A DNA stretch of 64,000 bases, taken from the NCBI GenBank assembly GCA_949752795.1, contig CATKHW010000551.1:1087634-1151633 (forward strand). The letters run 5' to 3'. The notes under the pieces were generated by a model that worked only from the letters and a program-made list of their open reading frames with translations, was not told the DNA's origin and did not search any database. The position numbers and the translations under genes are program-made. Shown one piece after another: positions 38,256 to 52,167 of the stretch. The DNA comes from Hyperoodon ampullatus (Eukaryota; Chordata; Mammalia; Artiodactyla; Ziphiidae). The stretch's first letter is position 1, and each line of letters begins with the position of its first letter.

Positions 38256-39994
38256 AAGTAAAGAACAGAGCTACAGAGCCAAGGGCACTACCAGTCTAGG
38301 GAATATACCTTGGGAAAACTGAAAATCAATAAGACAGAGCCACCCCAAAATTTAGGGCTGCACTGCATACAAGGACCTCAACTTGGATACACCTTAAGTA
38401 TCCCAGAAAATATAAACATGGTTCAAAAAATTGTGGTACTTACGTACGATGGAATATCCCTCAGCCATGAAATCAATGTCATAAGACCAGTAGCAGCAAA
38501 ATGGGTGGATTCAGGTACGATGATTCTAAGTGAAATAAGTCACACAGAAAAAGAAACTTATCATAAGATATCACTTATGAAGATCCTGTAAACATGGCTA
38601 CACTTGAACTGAGTTAGGAAAGAGAACAGTGTCTCACATTTAGAAAAAACGCTTATACCTGCTTAAGGGGGAAGGAGAGGTGGGGTGATGCATAAAACCA
38701 GAGTTTGATATAAGCACAGGTACCGTTCCAAAAACCAACTATGGAATAGACAAGACCTACACCATCCTCAGCGAAAGGGACTCAAAACCCCATATTTCCC
38801 GCAGAGGAAAATATCTGACTAGTAAGAATCTTAAAACCTATGTATTGATATGTCTCCGTAAGGGAATCAAGTGTGTCTAGACTGGCATAAACATGGCAGC
38901 GAGAATCAGCTCAAACCCACTATAAAAAGGAATTTCAAAAACAAAACAAAAAAACTGGGAAATTCTTTACAATTCCTTCAGGGTCTCTGATGAAGGCTGG
39001 AATGACCCTATCTACAATGACAGCTGGATGTGGCATAAGGAGGGACACTTGGGACTGAGACGATTGGTGAGATTGGGTGATCAAATGCAGACCCTTTAAA
39101 GCAATAATGCATGGCACCCATTCCATGGGTCCGAACTCTCCAGGTTGAAGGGAATATTACTACAGCTATAACATGTGCGGGAAACCTAGAGAACGGACAC
39201 ACTGTGAATACGAAAGTTTTCTAAAACTCAACGCATAGTCCCTCTCCTGGTGCTCCGGTTTGACTTTCCGTCTGCTTTACTATCAACCTCCCAACTTGGA
39301 GAGACAGCCCCTTTAACCTCTTGGTTCGCACAGGTTGCCAATTTGGCAGAGGATGAAAGGGAAGAGGGAGAACCAATGAGAGAGTAGCTGTTAGGCATTT
39401 GGAGGGGCACATATCACTGTAATTTCCAGGCAAGAAGAAGAATTAACCAAATTCTCAGCCACCCACCGGGAACCAGTATAGGTCCTGAACCAAAATTTTG
39501 GACTTGCGGTCAGCTCACCAAAAACGAGTTGAAAAATGGAGCTCAGGGGCACAGCAATTCACAAACTGGCCGAGTAATAAAGGACAACTATCGTCCAAAA
39601 ATCTGTTGAGGGAAGGCAACGAGGCGGACTTGAAAGCGAGGCAGAATAGCAGGAAACAGATTTCAAGAGGTACGTTGGAATCGCCTTTAAAGCACAGGAA
39701 GAGGGGCACAACTTCGACAATGATGCACTTGGCCAAAAAGGGCGTATGCGTTTTCTCATGAATATATTCAGGAGAAAACGCATACGCCCTTTTTGGCCAA
39801 GCAAGCAAGCGGGCAATGCAAATCTGCACTACAAAGAAGTATCACTTCCCACCGGTCAAAAGGGACATCCACAAAATGTGTAAGAACAAGAAAGGCAAGA
39901 CAGGCCCTGGAGAACAGGGAGCCTTGTTATGCTGATGGGCGGGATGTAAATTGCCAACTGCCTCTCTGGAGGAGTGCATTCTGTTCCCTAAAAC
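38256..39994 (+). repeat. Satellite unit 23, type M
   Basis: Type M with CACCATCC as in unit 20 and private GTGATCAAATG near 39079. Palindrome 39728-39801, same single mismatch as units 18 and 20. Confidence 0.93.
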
Positions 39995-41733
39995 AAGTAA
40001 AGAACAGAGCTACAGAGCCAAGGGCACTACCAGTCTAGGGAATATACCTTGGGAAAACTGAAAATCAATAAGACAGAGCCACCCCAAAATTTAGGGCTGC
40101 ACTGCATACAAGGACCTCAACTTGGATACAACTTAAGTATCCCAGAAAATATAAACATGGTTCAAAAAATTGTGGTACTTACGTACGATGGAATATCCCT
40201 CAGCCATGAAATCAATGTCATAAGACCAGTAGCAGCAAAATGGGTGGATTCAGGTACGATGATTCTAAGTGAAATAAGTCACACAGAAAAAGAAACTTAT
40301 CATAAGATATCACTTATGAAGATCCTGTAAACATGGCTACACTTGAACTGAGTTAGGAAAGAGAACAGTGTCTCACATTTAGAAAACACTCTTATACCTG
40401 CTTAAGGGGGAAGGAGAGGTGGGGTGATGCATAAAACCAGAGTTTGATATAAGCACAGGTACCGTTCCAAAAACCAACTATGGATTAGACAAGACCTACA
40501 CCGTCCTCAGTGAAAGGGACTCAAAACCCCATATTTCCCGCAGAGGAAAATATCTGACTAGTAAGAATCTTAAAACCTATGTATTGATATGTCTCCGTAA
40601 GGGAATCAAGTGTGTCTAGACTGGCATAAACATGGCAGCGAGAATCAGCTCAAACCCACTATAAAAAGGAATTTCAAAAACAAAACAAAAAAACTGGGAA
40701 ATACTTTACAATTCCTTCAGGGTCTCTGATGAAGGCTGGAATGACCCTATCTACAACGACAGCTGGATGTGGCAAAAGGAGGGACACTTGGGACTGAGAC
40801 GATTGGTGAGATTGGGTGAGCAAATGCAGACCCTTTAAAGCAATAATGCATGGCACCCATTCCATGGGTCCAAACTCTCCAGGTTGAAGGGAATATTACT
40901 ACAGCTATAACATGTGCGGGAAACCTAGAGAACGGACACACTGTGAATAAGAAAGGTTTCTGAAACTCAACGAATAGTCCCTCTCCTGGTGCTCCGGTTT
41001 GACTTTCCGTCTGCTTTACTATCAACGTCCCAACTTGGAGAGACAGCCCCTTTAACCTCTTGGTTCGCACAGGTTGCCAATTTGGCAGAGGATGAAAGGG
41101 AAGAGGGAGAACCAATGAGAGAGTAGCTGTTAGGCATTTGGACGGGCACATATCACTGTAATTTCCCGGCAGGAAGAAGAATTAACCAAATTCTCAGCCA
41201 CCCACCGGGAACCAGTATAGGTCCTGAAGCAAAATTTTGGACTTGCGGTCAGCTCACCAAAAACGAGTTGAAAAATGGAGCTCAGGGGCACAGCAATTCA
41301 CAAACTGGCCGAGTAATAAAGGACAACTATCGTCCAAAAATCTGTTGAGGGAAGGCAACGAGGCAGACTTGAAAGCGAGGCAGAATAGCAGGAAACAGAT
41401 TTCAAGAGGTACGTTGGAATCGCCTTTAAAGCACAGGAAGAGGGGCACAACTTCGACAATGATGCACTTGGCCAAAAAGGGCGTATGCGTTTTCTCCTGA
41501 ATATATTCAGGAGAAAACGCATACGCCCTTTTTGGCCAAGCAAGCAAGCGGGCAATGCAAATCTGCACTACAAAGAAGTATCACTTCCCACCGGTCAAAA
41601 GGGACATCCACAAAATGTGTAAGAACAAGAAAGGCAAGACAGGCCCTGGAGAACAGGGAGCCTTGTTATGCTGATGGGCGGGATGTAAATTGCCAACTGC
41701 CTCTCTGGAGGAGTGCATTCCGTTCCCTAAAAC
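39995..41733 (+). repeat. Satellite unit 24, type N first half, new second half
   Basis: Type N markers to about 40780, then GTCCAAACTC, GAATAAGAAAGG, CGAATAG, ATCAACGTCC and CTGAAGC. The ATCAACGTCC/CTGAAGC set is shared with unit 34, ten units away. Palindrome 41467-41540, perfect. Confidence 0.93.
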
Positions 41734-43472
41734 AAGTAAAGAACAGAGCTACAGAGCCAAGGGCACTACCAGTCTAGGGAATATACCTTGGGAAAACTGA
41801 AAATCAATAAGACAGAGCCACCCCAAAATTTAGGGCTGCACTGCATACAAGGACCTCAACTTGGATACACCTTAAGTATCCCAGAAAATATAAACATGGT
41901 TCAAAAAATTGTGGTACTTACGTACGATGGAATATCCCTCAGCCATGAAATCAATGTCATAAGACCAGTAGCAGCAAAATGGGTGGATTCAGGTACGATG
42001 ATTCTAAGTGAAATAAGTCACACAGAAAAAGAAACTTATCATAAGATATCACTTATGAAGATCCTGTAAACATGGCTACACTTGAACTGAGTTAGGAAAG
42101 AGAACAGTGTCTCACATTTAGAAAACACTCTTATACCTGCTTAAGGGGGAAGGAGAGGTGGGGTGATGCATAAAACCAGAGTTTGATATAAGCACAGGTA
42201 CCGTTCCAAAAACCAACTATGGAATAGACAAGACCTACACCGTCCTCAGCGAAAGGGACTCAAAACCCCATATTTCCCGCAGAGGAAAATATCTGACTAG
42301 TAAGCATCTTAAAACCTATGTATTGATATGTCTCCGTAAGGGAATCAAGTGTGTCTAGACTGGCATAAACATGGCAGCGAGAATCAGCTCAAACCCACTA
42401 TAAAAAGGAATTTCAAAAACAAAACAAAAAAACTGGGAAATTCTTTGCAATTCCTTCAGGGTCTCTGATGAAAGCTGGAATGACCCTATCTACAACGACA
42501 GCTGGATGTGGCATAAGGAGGGACACTTGGGACTGAGACGATTGGTGAGATTGGGTGAGCAAATGCAGACCCTTTAAAGCAATAATGCATGGCACCCATT
42601 CCATGGGTCCGAACTCTCCAGGTTGAAGGGAATGTTACTACAGCTATAACATGTGCGGGAAACCTAGAGAACGGACACACTGTGAATACGAAAGGTTTCT
42701 AAAACTCAACGCATAGTCCCTCTCCTGGTGCTCCGGTTTGACTTTCCGTCTGCTTTACTATCAACCTCCCAACTTGGAGAGACAGCCCCTTTAACCTCTT
42801 GGTTCGCACAGGTTGCCAATTTGGCAGAGGATGAAAGGGAAGAGGGAGAACCAATGAGAGAGTAGCTGTTAGGCATTTGGACGGGCACATATCACTGTAA
42901 TTTCCCGGCAGGAAGAAGAATTAACCAAATTCTCAGCCACCCACCGGGAACCAGTATAGGTCCTCAACCAAAATTTTGGACTTGCGGTCAGCTCACCAAA
43001 AACGAGTTGAAAAATGGAGCTCAGGGGCACAGCAATTCACAAACTGGCCGAGTAATAAAGGACAACTATCGTCCAAAAATCTGTTGAGGGAAGGCAACGA
43101 GGCGGACTTGAAAGCGAGGCAGAATAGCAGGAAACAGATTTCAAGAGGTACGTTGGAATCGCCTTTAAAGCACAGGAAGAGGGGCACAACTTCGACAATG
43201 ATGCACTTGGCCAAAAAGGGCGTATGCGTTTTCTCCTGAATATATTCAGGAGAAAACGCATACGCCCTTTTTGGCCAAGCAAGCAAGCGGGCAATGCAAA
43301 TCTGCACTACAAAGAAGTATCACTTCCCACCGGTCAAAAGGGACATCCACAAAATGTGTAAGAACAAGAAAGGCAAGACAGGCCCTGGAGAACAGGGAGC
43401 CTTGTTATGCTGATGGGCGGGATGTAAATTGCCAACTGCCTCTCTGGAGGAGTGCATTCTGTTCCCTAAAAC
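41734..43472 (+). repeat. Satellite unit 25, third group
   Basis: AAGCATCTT, TTTGCAATTCC, GGGAATGTT and CCTCAACCAAAA; nearly identical to unit 26. Palindrome 43206-43279, perfect. Confidence 0.93.
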
Positions 43473-45211
43473 AAGTAAAGAACAGAGCTACAGAGCCAAG
43501 GGCACTACCAGTCTAGGGAATATACCTTGGGAAAACTGAAAATCAATAAGACAGAGCCACCCCAAAATTTAGGGCTGCACTGCATACAAGGACCTCAACT
43601 TGGATACACCTTAAGTATCCCAGAAAATATAAACATGGTTCAAAAAATTGTGGTACTTACGTACGATGGAATATCCCTCAGCCATGAAATCAATGTCATA
43701 AGACCAGTAGCAGCAAAATGGGTGGATTCAGGTACGATGATTCTAAGTGAAATAAGTCACACAGAAAAAGAAACTTATCATAAGATATCACTTATGAAGA
43801 TCCTGTAAACATGGCTACACTTGAACTGAGTTAGGAAAGAGAACAGTGTCTCACATTTAGAAAACACTCTTATACCTGCTTAAGGGGGAAGGAGAGGTGG
43901 GGTGATGCATAAAACCAGAGTTTGATATAAGCACAGGTACCGTTCCAAAAACCAACTATGGAATAGACAAGACCTACACCGTCCTCAGCGAAAGGGACTC
44001 AAAACCCCATATTTCCCGCAGAGGAAAATATCTGACTAGTAAGCATCTTAAAACCTATGTATTGATATGTCTCCGTAAGGGAATCAAGTGTGTCTAGACT
44101 GGCATAAACATGGCAGCGAGAATCAGCTCAAACCCACTATAAAAAGGAATTTCAAAAACAAAACAAAAAAACTGGGAAATTCTTTGCAATTCCTTCAGGG
44201 TCTCTGATGAAAGCTGGAATGACCCTATCTACAACGACAGCTGGATGTGGCATAAGGAGGGACACTTGGGACTGAGACGATTGGTGAGATTGGGTGAGCA
44301 AATGCAGACCCTTTAAAGCAATAATGCATGGCACCCATTCCATGGGTCCGAACTCTCCAGGTTGAAGGGAATGTTACTACAGCTATAACATGTGCGGGAA
44401 ACCTAGAGAACGGACACACTGTGAATACGAAAGGTTTCTAAAACTCAACGCATAGTCCCTCTCCTGGTGCTCCGGTTTGACTTTCCGTCTGCTTTACTAT
44501 CAACCTCCCAACTTGGAGAGACAGCCCCTTTAACCTCTTGGTTCGCACAGGTTGCCAATTTGGCAGAGGATGAAAGGGAAGAGGGAGAACCAATGAGAGA
44601 GTAGCTGTTAGGCATTTGGACGGGCACATATCACTGTAATTTCCCGGCAGGAAGAAGAATTAACCAAATTCTCAGCCACCCACCGGGAACCAGTATAGGT
44701 CCTCAACCAAAATTTTGGACTTGCGGTCAGCTCACCAAAAACGAGTTGAAAAATGGAGCTCAGGGGCACAGCAATTCACAAACTGGCCGAGTAATAAAGG
44801 ACAACTATCGTCCAAAAATCTGTTGAGGGAAGGCAACGAGGCGGACTTGAAAGCGAGGCAGAATAGCAGGAAACAGATTTCAAGAGGTACATTGGAATCG
44901 CCTTTAAAGCACAGGAAGAGGGGCACAACTTCGACAATGATGCACTTGGCCAAAAAGGGCGTATGCGTTTTCTCCTGAATATATTCAGGAGAAAACGCAT
45001 ACGCCCTTTTTGGCCAAGCAAGCAAGCGGGCAATGCAAATCTGCACTACAAAGAAGTATCACTTCCCACCGGTCAAAAGGGACATCCACAAAATGTGTAA
45101 GAACAAGAAAGGCAAGACAGGCCCTGGAGAACAGGGAGCCTTGTTATGCTGATGGGCGGGATGTAAATTGCCAACTGCCTCTCTGGAGGAGTGCATTCTG
45201 TTCCCTACAAC
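43473..45211 (+). repeat. Satellite unit 26
   Basis: As unit 25, plus GTACATTGG (44891) and CCTACAACAAG near the end. Palindrome 44945-45018, perfect. Confidence 0.93.
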
Positions 45212-46950
45212 AAGTAAAGAACAGAGCTACAGAGCCAAGGGCACTACCAGTCTAGGGAATATACCTTGGGAAAACTGAAAATCAATAAGACAGAGCCACC
45301 CCAAAATTTAGGGCTGCACTGCATACAAGGACCTCAACTTGGATACACCTTAAGTATCCCAGAAAATATAAACATGGTTCAAAAAATTGTGGTACTTACG
45401 TACGATGGAATATCCCTCAGCCATGAAATCAATGTCATAAGACCAGTAGCAGCAAAATGGGTGGATTCAGGTACGATGATTCTAAGTGAAATAAGTCACA
45501 CAGAAAAAGAAACTTATCATAAGATATCACTTATGAAGATCCTGTAAACATGGCTACACTTGAACTGAGTTAGGAAAGAGAACAGTGTCTCACATTTAGA
45601 AAACACTCTTATACCTGCTTAAGGGGGAAGGAGAGGTGGGGTGATGCATAAAACCAGAGTTTGATATAAGCACAGGTACCGTTCCAAAAACCAACTATGG
45701 AATACACAAGACCTACACCGTCCTCAGCGAAAGGGACTCAAAACCCCATATTTCCCGCAGAGGAAAATATCTGACTAGTAAGAATCTTAAAACCTATGTA
45801 TTGATATGTCTCCGTAAGGGAATCAAGTGTGTCTAGACTGGCATAAACATGGCAGCGAGAATCAGCTCAAACCCACTATAAAAAGGAATTTCAAAAACAA
45901 AACAAAAAAACTGGGAAATTCTTTGCAATTCCTTCAGGGTCTCTGATGAAAGCTGGAATGACCCTATCTACAACGACAGCTGGATGTGGCATAAGGAGGG
46001 ACACTTGGGACTGAGACGATTGGTGAGATTGGGTGAGCAAATGCAGACCCTTTAAAGCAATAATGCATGGCACCCATTCCATGGGTCCGAACTCTCCAGG
46101 TTGAAGGGAATGTTACTACAGCTATAACATGTGCGGGAAACCTAGAGAACGGACACACTGTGAATACGAAAGGTTTCTAAAACTCAACGCATAGTCCCTC
46201 TCCTGGTGCTCCGGTTTGACTTTCCGTCTGCTTTACTATCAACCTCCCAACTTGGAGAGACAGCCCCTTTAACCTCTTGGTTCGCACAGGTTGCCAATTT
46301 GGCAGAGGATGAAAGGGAAGAGGGAGAACCAATGAGAGAGTAGCTGTTAGGCATTTGGACGGGCACATATCACTGTAATTTCCCGGCAGGAAGAAGAATT
46401 AACCAAATTCTCAGCCACCCACCGGGAACCAGTATAGGTCCTCAACCAAAATTTTGGACTTGCGGTCAGCTCACCAAAAACGAGTTGAAAAATGGAGCTC
46501 AGGGGCACAGCAATTCACAAACTGGCCGAGTAATAAAGGACAACTATCGTCCAAAAATCTGTTGAGGGAAGGCAACGAGGCGGACTTGAAAGCGAGGCAG
46601 AATAGCAGGAAACAGATTTCAAGAGGTACGTTGGAATCGCCTTTAAAGCACAGGAAGAGGGGCACAACTTCGACAATGATGCACTTGGCCAAAAAGGGCG
46701 TATGCGTTTTCTCCTGAATATATTCAGGAGAAAACGCATACGCCCTTTTTGGCCAAGCAAGCAAGCGGGCAATGCAAATCTGCACTACAAAGAAGTATCA
46801 CTTCCCACCGGTCAAAAGGGACATCCACAAAATGTGTAAGAACAAGAAAGGCAAGACAGGCCCTGGAGAACAGGGAGCCTTGTTATGCTGATGGGCGGGA
46901 TGTAAATTGCCAACTGCCTCTCTGGAGGAGTGCATTCTGTTCCCTAAAAC
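45212..46950 (+). repeat. Satellite unit 27
   Basis: GGAATACACAAG, TTTGCAATTCC, CCTCAACCAAAA. Near-identical to unit 36, exactly 15,651 bp downstream. Palindrome 46684-46757, perfect. Confidence 0.93.
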
Positions 46951-48689
46951 AAGTAAAGAACAGAGCTACAGAGCCAAGGGCACTACCAGTCTAGGGAATA
47001 TACCTTGGGAAAACTGAAAATCAATAAGACAGAGCCACCCCAAAATTTAGGGCTGCACTGCATACAAGGACCTCAACTTGGATACACCTTAAGTATCCCA
47101 GAAAATATAAACATGGTTCAAAAAATTGTGGTACTTACGTACGATGGAATATCCCTCAGCCATGAAATCAATGTCATAAGACCAGTAGCAGCAAAATGGG
47201 TGGATTCAGGTACGATGATTCTAAGTGAAATAAGTCACACAGAAAAAGAAACTTATCATAAGATATCACTTATGAAGATCCTGTAAACATGGCTACACTT
47301 GAACTGAGTTAGGAAAGAGAACAGTGTCTCACATTTAGAAAACACTCTTATACCTGCTTAAGGGGGAAGGAGAGGTGGGGTGATGCATAAAACCAGAGTT
47401 TGATATAAGCACAGGTACCGTTCCAAAAACCAACTATGGAATACACAAGACCTACACCGTCCTCAGCGAAAGGGACTCAAAACCCCATATTTCCCGCAGA
47501 GGAAAATATCTGACTAGTAAGAATCTTAAAACCTATGTATTGATATGTCTCCGTAAGGGAATCAAGTGTGTCTAGACTGGCATAAACATGGCAGCGAGAA
47601 TCAGCTCAAACCCACTATAAAAAGGAATTTCAAAAACAAAACAAAAAAACTGGGAAATTCTTTGCAATTCCTTCAAGGTCTCTGATGAAAGCTGGAATGA
47701 CCCTATCTACAACGACAGCTGGATGTGGCATAAGGAGGGACACTTGGGACTGAGACGATTGGTGAGATTGGGTGAGCAAATGCAGACCCTTTAAAGCAAT
47801 AATGCATGGCACCCATTCCATGGGTCCGAACTCTCCAGGTTGAAGGGAATATTACTACAGCTATAACATGTGCGGGAAACCTAGAGAACGGACACACTGT
47901 GAATACGAAAGGTTTCTAAAACTCAACGCATAGTCCCTCTCCTGGTGCTCCGGTTTGACTTTCCGTCTGCTTTACTATCAACCTCCCAACTTGGAGAGAC
48001 AGCCCCTTTAACCTCTTGGTTTGCACAAGTTGCCAATTTGGCAGAGGATGAAAGGGAAGAGGGAGAACCAATGAGAGAGTAGCTGTTAGGCATTTGGACG
48101 GGCACATATCACTGTAATTTCCCGGCAGGAAGAAGAATTAACCAAATTCTCAGCCACCCACCGGGAACCAGTATAGGTCCTGAACCAAAATTTTGGACTT
48201 GCGGTCAGCTCACCAAAAACGAGTTGAAAAATGGAGCTCAGGGGCACAGCAATTCACAAACTGGCCGAGTAATAAAGGACAACTATCGTCCAAAAATCTG
48301 ATGAGGGAAGGCAACGAGGCGGACTTGAAAGCGAGGCAGAATAGCAGGAAACAGATTTCAAGAGGTACGTTGGAATCGCCTTTAAAGCACAGGAAGAGGG
48401 GCACAACTTCGACAATGATGCACTTGGCCAAAAAGGGCGTATGTGTTTTCTCCTGAATATATTCAGGAGAAAACGCATACGCCATTTTTGGCCAAGCAGG
48501 CAAGCGGGCAATGCAAATCTGCACTACAAAGAAGTATCACTTCCCACCGGTCAAAAGGGACATCCACAAAATGTGTAAGAACAAGAAAGGCAAGACAGGC
48601 CCTGGAGAACAGGGAGCCTTGTTATGCTGATGGGCGGGATGTAAATTGCCAACTGCCTCTCTGGAGGAGTGCATTCTGTTCCCTAAAAC
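46951..48689 (+). repeat. Satellite unit 28
   Basis: GGAATACACAAG, CTTCAAGGTC, TTTGCACAAG, CTGATGAG; near-identical to unit 37 over the part visible. Palindrome 48423-48496 with two unrelated mismatches (T at 48444, A at 48484). Confidence 0.93.
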
Positions 48690-50428
48690 AAGTAAAGAAC
48701 AGAGGTACAGAGCCAAGGGCACTACCAGTCTAGGGAATATACCTTGGGAAAACTGAAAATCAATAAGACAGAGCCACCCCAAAATTTAGGGCTGCACTGC
48801 ATACAAGGACCTCAACTTGGATACACCTTAAGTATCCCAGAAAATATAAACATGGTTCAAAAAATTGTGGTACTTACGTACGATGGAATATCCCTCAGCC
48901 ATGAAATCAATGTCATAAGACCAGTAGCAGCAAAATGGGTGGATTCAGGTACGATGATTCTAAGTGAAATAAGTCACACAGAAAAAGAAACTTATCATAA
49001 GATATCACTTATGAAGATCCTGTAAACATGGCTACACTTGAACTGAGTTAGGAAAGAGAACAGTGTCTCACATTTAGAAAACACTCTTATACCTGCTTAA
49101 GGGGGAAGGAGAGGTGGGTTGATGCATAAAACCAGAGTTTGATATAAGCACAGGTACCGTTCCAAAAACCAACTATGGAATAGACAAGACCTACACCATC
49201 CCCAGCGAAAGGGACTCAAAACCCCATATTTCCCGCAGAGGAAAATATCTGACTAGTAAGAATCTTAAAACCTATGTATTGATATGTCTCCGTAAGGGAA
49301 TCAAGTGTGTCTAGACTGGCATAAACATGGCAGCGAGAATCAGCTCAAACCCACTATAAAAAGGAATTTCAAAAACAAAACAAAAAAACTGGGAAATTCT
49401 TTGCAATTCCTTCAGGGTCTCTGATGAAAGCTGGAATGACCCTATCTACAACGACAGCTGGATGTGGCATAAGGAGGGACACTTGGGACTGAGACGATTG
49501 GTGAGATTGGGTGAGCAAATGCAGACCCTTTAAAGCAATAATGCATGGCACCCATTCCATGGGTCCGAACTCTCCAGGTTGAAGGGAATATTACTACAGC
49601 TATAACATGTGCGGGAAACCTAGAGAACGGACACACTGTGAATACGAAAGGTTTCTAAAACTCAACGAATAGTCCCTCTCCTGGTGCTCCGGTTTGACTT
49701 TCCGTCTGCTTTACTATCAACCTCCCAACTTGGAGAGACAGCCCCTTTAACCTCTTGGTTCGCACAGGTTGCCAATTTGGCAGAGGATGAAAGGGAAGAG
49801 GGAGAACCAATGAGAGAGTAGCTGTTAGGCATTTGGACGGGCACATATCACTGTAATTTCCCGGCAGGAAGAAGAATTAACCAAATTCTCAGCCACCCAC
49901 CGGGAACCAGTATAGGTCCTGAACCAAAATTTTGGACTTGCGGTCAGCTCACCAAAAACGAGTTGAAAAATGGAGCTCAGGGGCACAGCAATTCACAAAC
50001 TGGCCGAGTAATAAAGGACAACTATCGTCCAAAAATCTGTTGAGGGAAGGCAACGAGGCGGACTTGAAAGCGAGGCAGAATAGCAGGAAACAGATTTCAA
50101 GAGGTACGTTGGAATCGCCTTTAAAGCACAGGAAGAGGGTCACAACTTCGACAATGATGCACTTGGCCAAAAAGGGCGTATGCGTTTTCTCCTGAATATA
50201 TTCAGGAGAAAACGCATACGCCCTTTTTGGCCAAGCAAGCAAGCGGGCAATGCAAATCTGCACTACAAAGAAGTATCACTTCCCAACAGTCAAAGGGGAC
50301 ATCCACAAAATGTGTAAGAACAAGAAAGGCAAGACAGGCCCTGGAGAACAGGGAGCCTTGTTATGCTGATGGGCGGGATGTAAATTGCCAACTGCCTCTC
50401 TGGAGGAGTGCATTCTGTTCCCTAAAAC
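48690..50428 (+). repeat. Satellite unit 29
   Basis: AGAGGTACAG, GTGGGTTGATG, CACCATCCCCAG, GAGGGTCAC, and CCCAACAGTCAAAGGGG at 50282. Palindrome 50162-50235, perfect. Confidence 0.93.
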
Positions 50429-52167
50429 AAGTAAAGAACAGAGCTACAGAGCCAAGGGCACTACCAGTCTAGGGAATATACCTTGGGAAAACTGAAAATC
50501 AATAAGACAGAGCCACCCCAAAATTTAGGGCTGCACTGCATACAAGGACCTCAACTTGGATACACCTTAAGTATCCCAGAAAATATAAACATGGTTCAAA
50601 AAATTGTGGTACTTACGTACGATGGAATATCCCTCAGCCATGAAATCAATGTCATAAGACCAGTAGCAGCAAAATGGGTGGATTCAGGTACGATGATTCT
50701 AAGTGAAATAAGTCACACAGAAAAAGAAACTTATCATAAGATATCACTTATGAAGATCCTGTAAACATGGCTACACTTGAACTGAGTTAGGAAAGAGAAC
50801 AGTGTCTCACATTTAGAAAACACACTTATACCTGCTTAAGGTTGAAGGAGAGGTGGGGTGATGCATAAAACCAGAGTTTGATATAAGCACAGGTACCGTT
50901 CCAAAAACCAACTATGGAATAGACAAGACCTACACCGTCCTCAGTGAAAGGGACTCAAAACCCCATATTTCCCGCAGAGGAAAATATCTGACTAGTAAGA
51001 ATCTTAAAACCTATGTATTGATATGTCTCCGTAAGGGAATCAAGTGTGTCTAGACTGGCATAAACATGGCAGCGAGAATCAGCTCAAACCCACTATAAAA
51101 AGGAATTTCAAAAACAAAACAAAAAAACTGGGAAATTCTTTACAATTCCTTCAGGGTCTCTGATGAAAGCTGGAATGACCCTATCTACAACGACAGCTGG
51201 ATGTGGCATAAGGAGGGACACTTGGGACTGAGACGATTGGTGAGATTGGGTGAGCAAATGCAGACCCTTTAAAGCAATAATGCATGGCACCCATTCCATG
51301 GGTCCGAACTCTCCAGGTTGAAGGGAATATTACTACAGCTATAACATGTGCGGGAAACCTAGAGAACGGACACACTGTGAATACGAAAGGTTTCTAAAAC
51401 TCAACGAATAGTCCCTCTCCTGGTGCTCCGGTTTGACTTTCCGTCTGCTTTACTATCAACCTCCCAACTTGGAGAGACAGCCCCTTTAACCTCTTGGTTC
51501 GCACAGGTTGCCAATTTGGCAGAGGATGAAAGGGAAGAGGGAGAACCAATGAGAGAGTAGCTGTTAGGCATTTGGACGGGCACATATCACTGTAATTTCC
51601 CGGCAGGAAGAAGAATTAACCAAATTCTCAGCCACCCACCGGGAACAAGTATAGGTCCTGAACCAAAATTTTGGACTTGCGGTCAGCTCTCCAAAAACGA
51701 GTTGAAAAATGGAGCTCAGGGACACAGCAATTCACAAACTGGCCGAGTAATAAAGGACAACTATCGTCCAAAAATCTGTTGAGGGAAGGCAACGAGGCGG
51801 ACTTGAAAGCGAGGCAGAATAGCAGGAAACAGATTTCAAGAGGTACGTTGGAATCGCCTTTAAAGCACAGGAAGAGGGTCACAACTTCGACAATGATGCA
51901 CTTGGCCAAAAAGGGCGTATGCGTTTTCTCCTGAATATATTCAGGAGAAAACGCATACGCCCTTTTTGGCCAAGCAAGCAAGCGGGCAATGCAAATCTGC
52001 ACTACAAAGAAGTATCACTTCCCACCGGTCAAAAGGGACATCCACAAAATGTGTAAGAACAAGAAAGGCAAGACAGGCCCTGGAGAACAGGGAGCCTTGT
52101 TATGCTGATGGGCGGGATGTAAATTGCCAACTGCCTCTCTGGAGGAGTGCATTCTGTTCCCTAAAAC
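50429..52167 (+). repeat. Satellite unit 30
   Basis: CACACTTATACC with AAGGTTGAAG, CAGTGAAAG, then AGCTCTCC, AGGGACACAGC and GAGGGTCAC; private GGAACAAGTA near 51644. Palindrome 51901-51974, perfect. Confidence 0.93.

Noticed and set aside
40747..41151. Longer 134-codon minus-strand ORF unique to unit 24
   Set aside because: It arises because single substitutions (e.g. GAATAAG, TTTCTGAAAC) remove stops between two short frames seen in every unit; chance extension.
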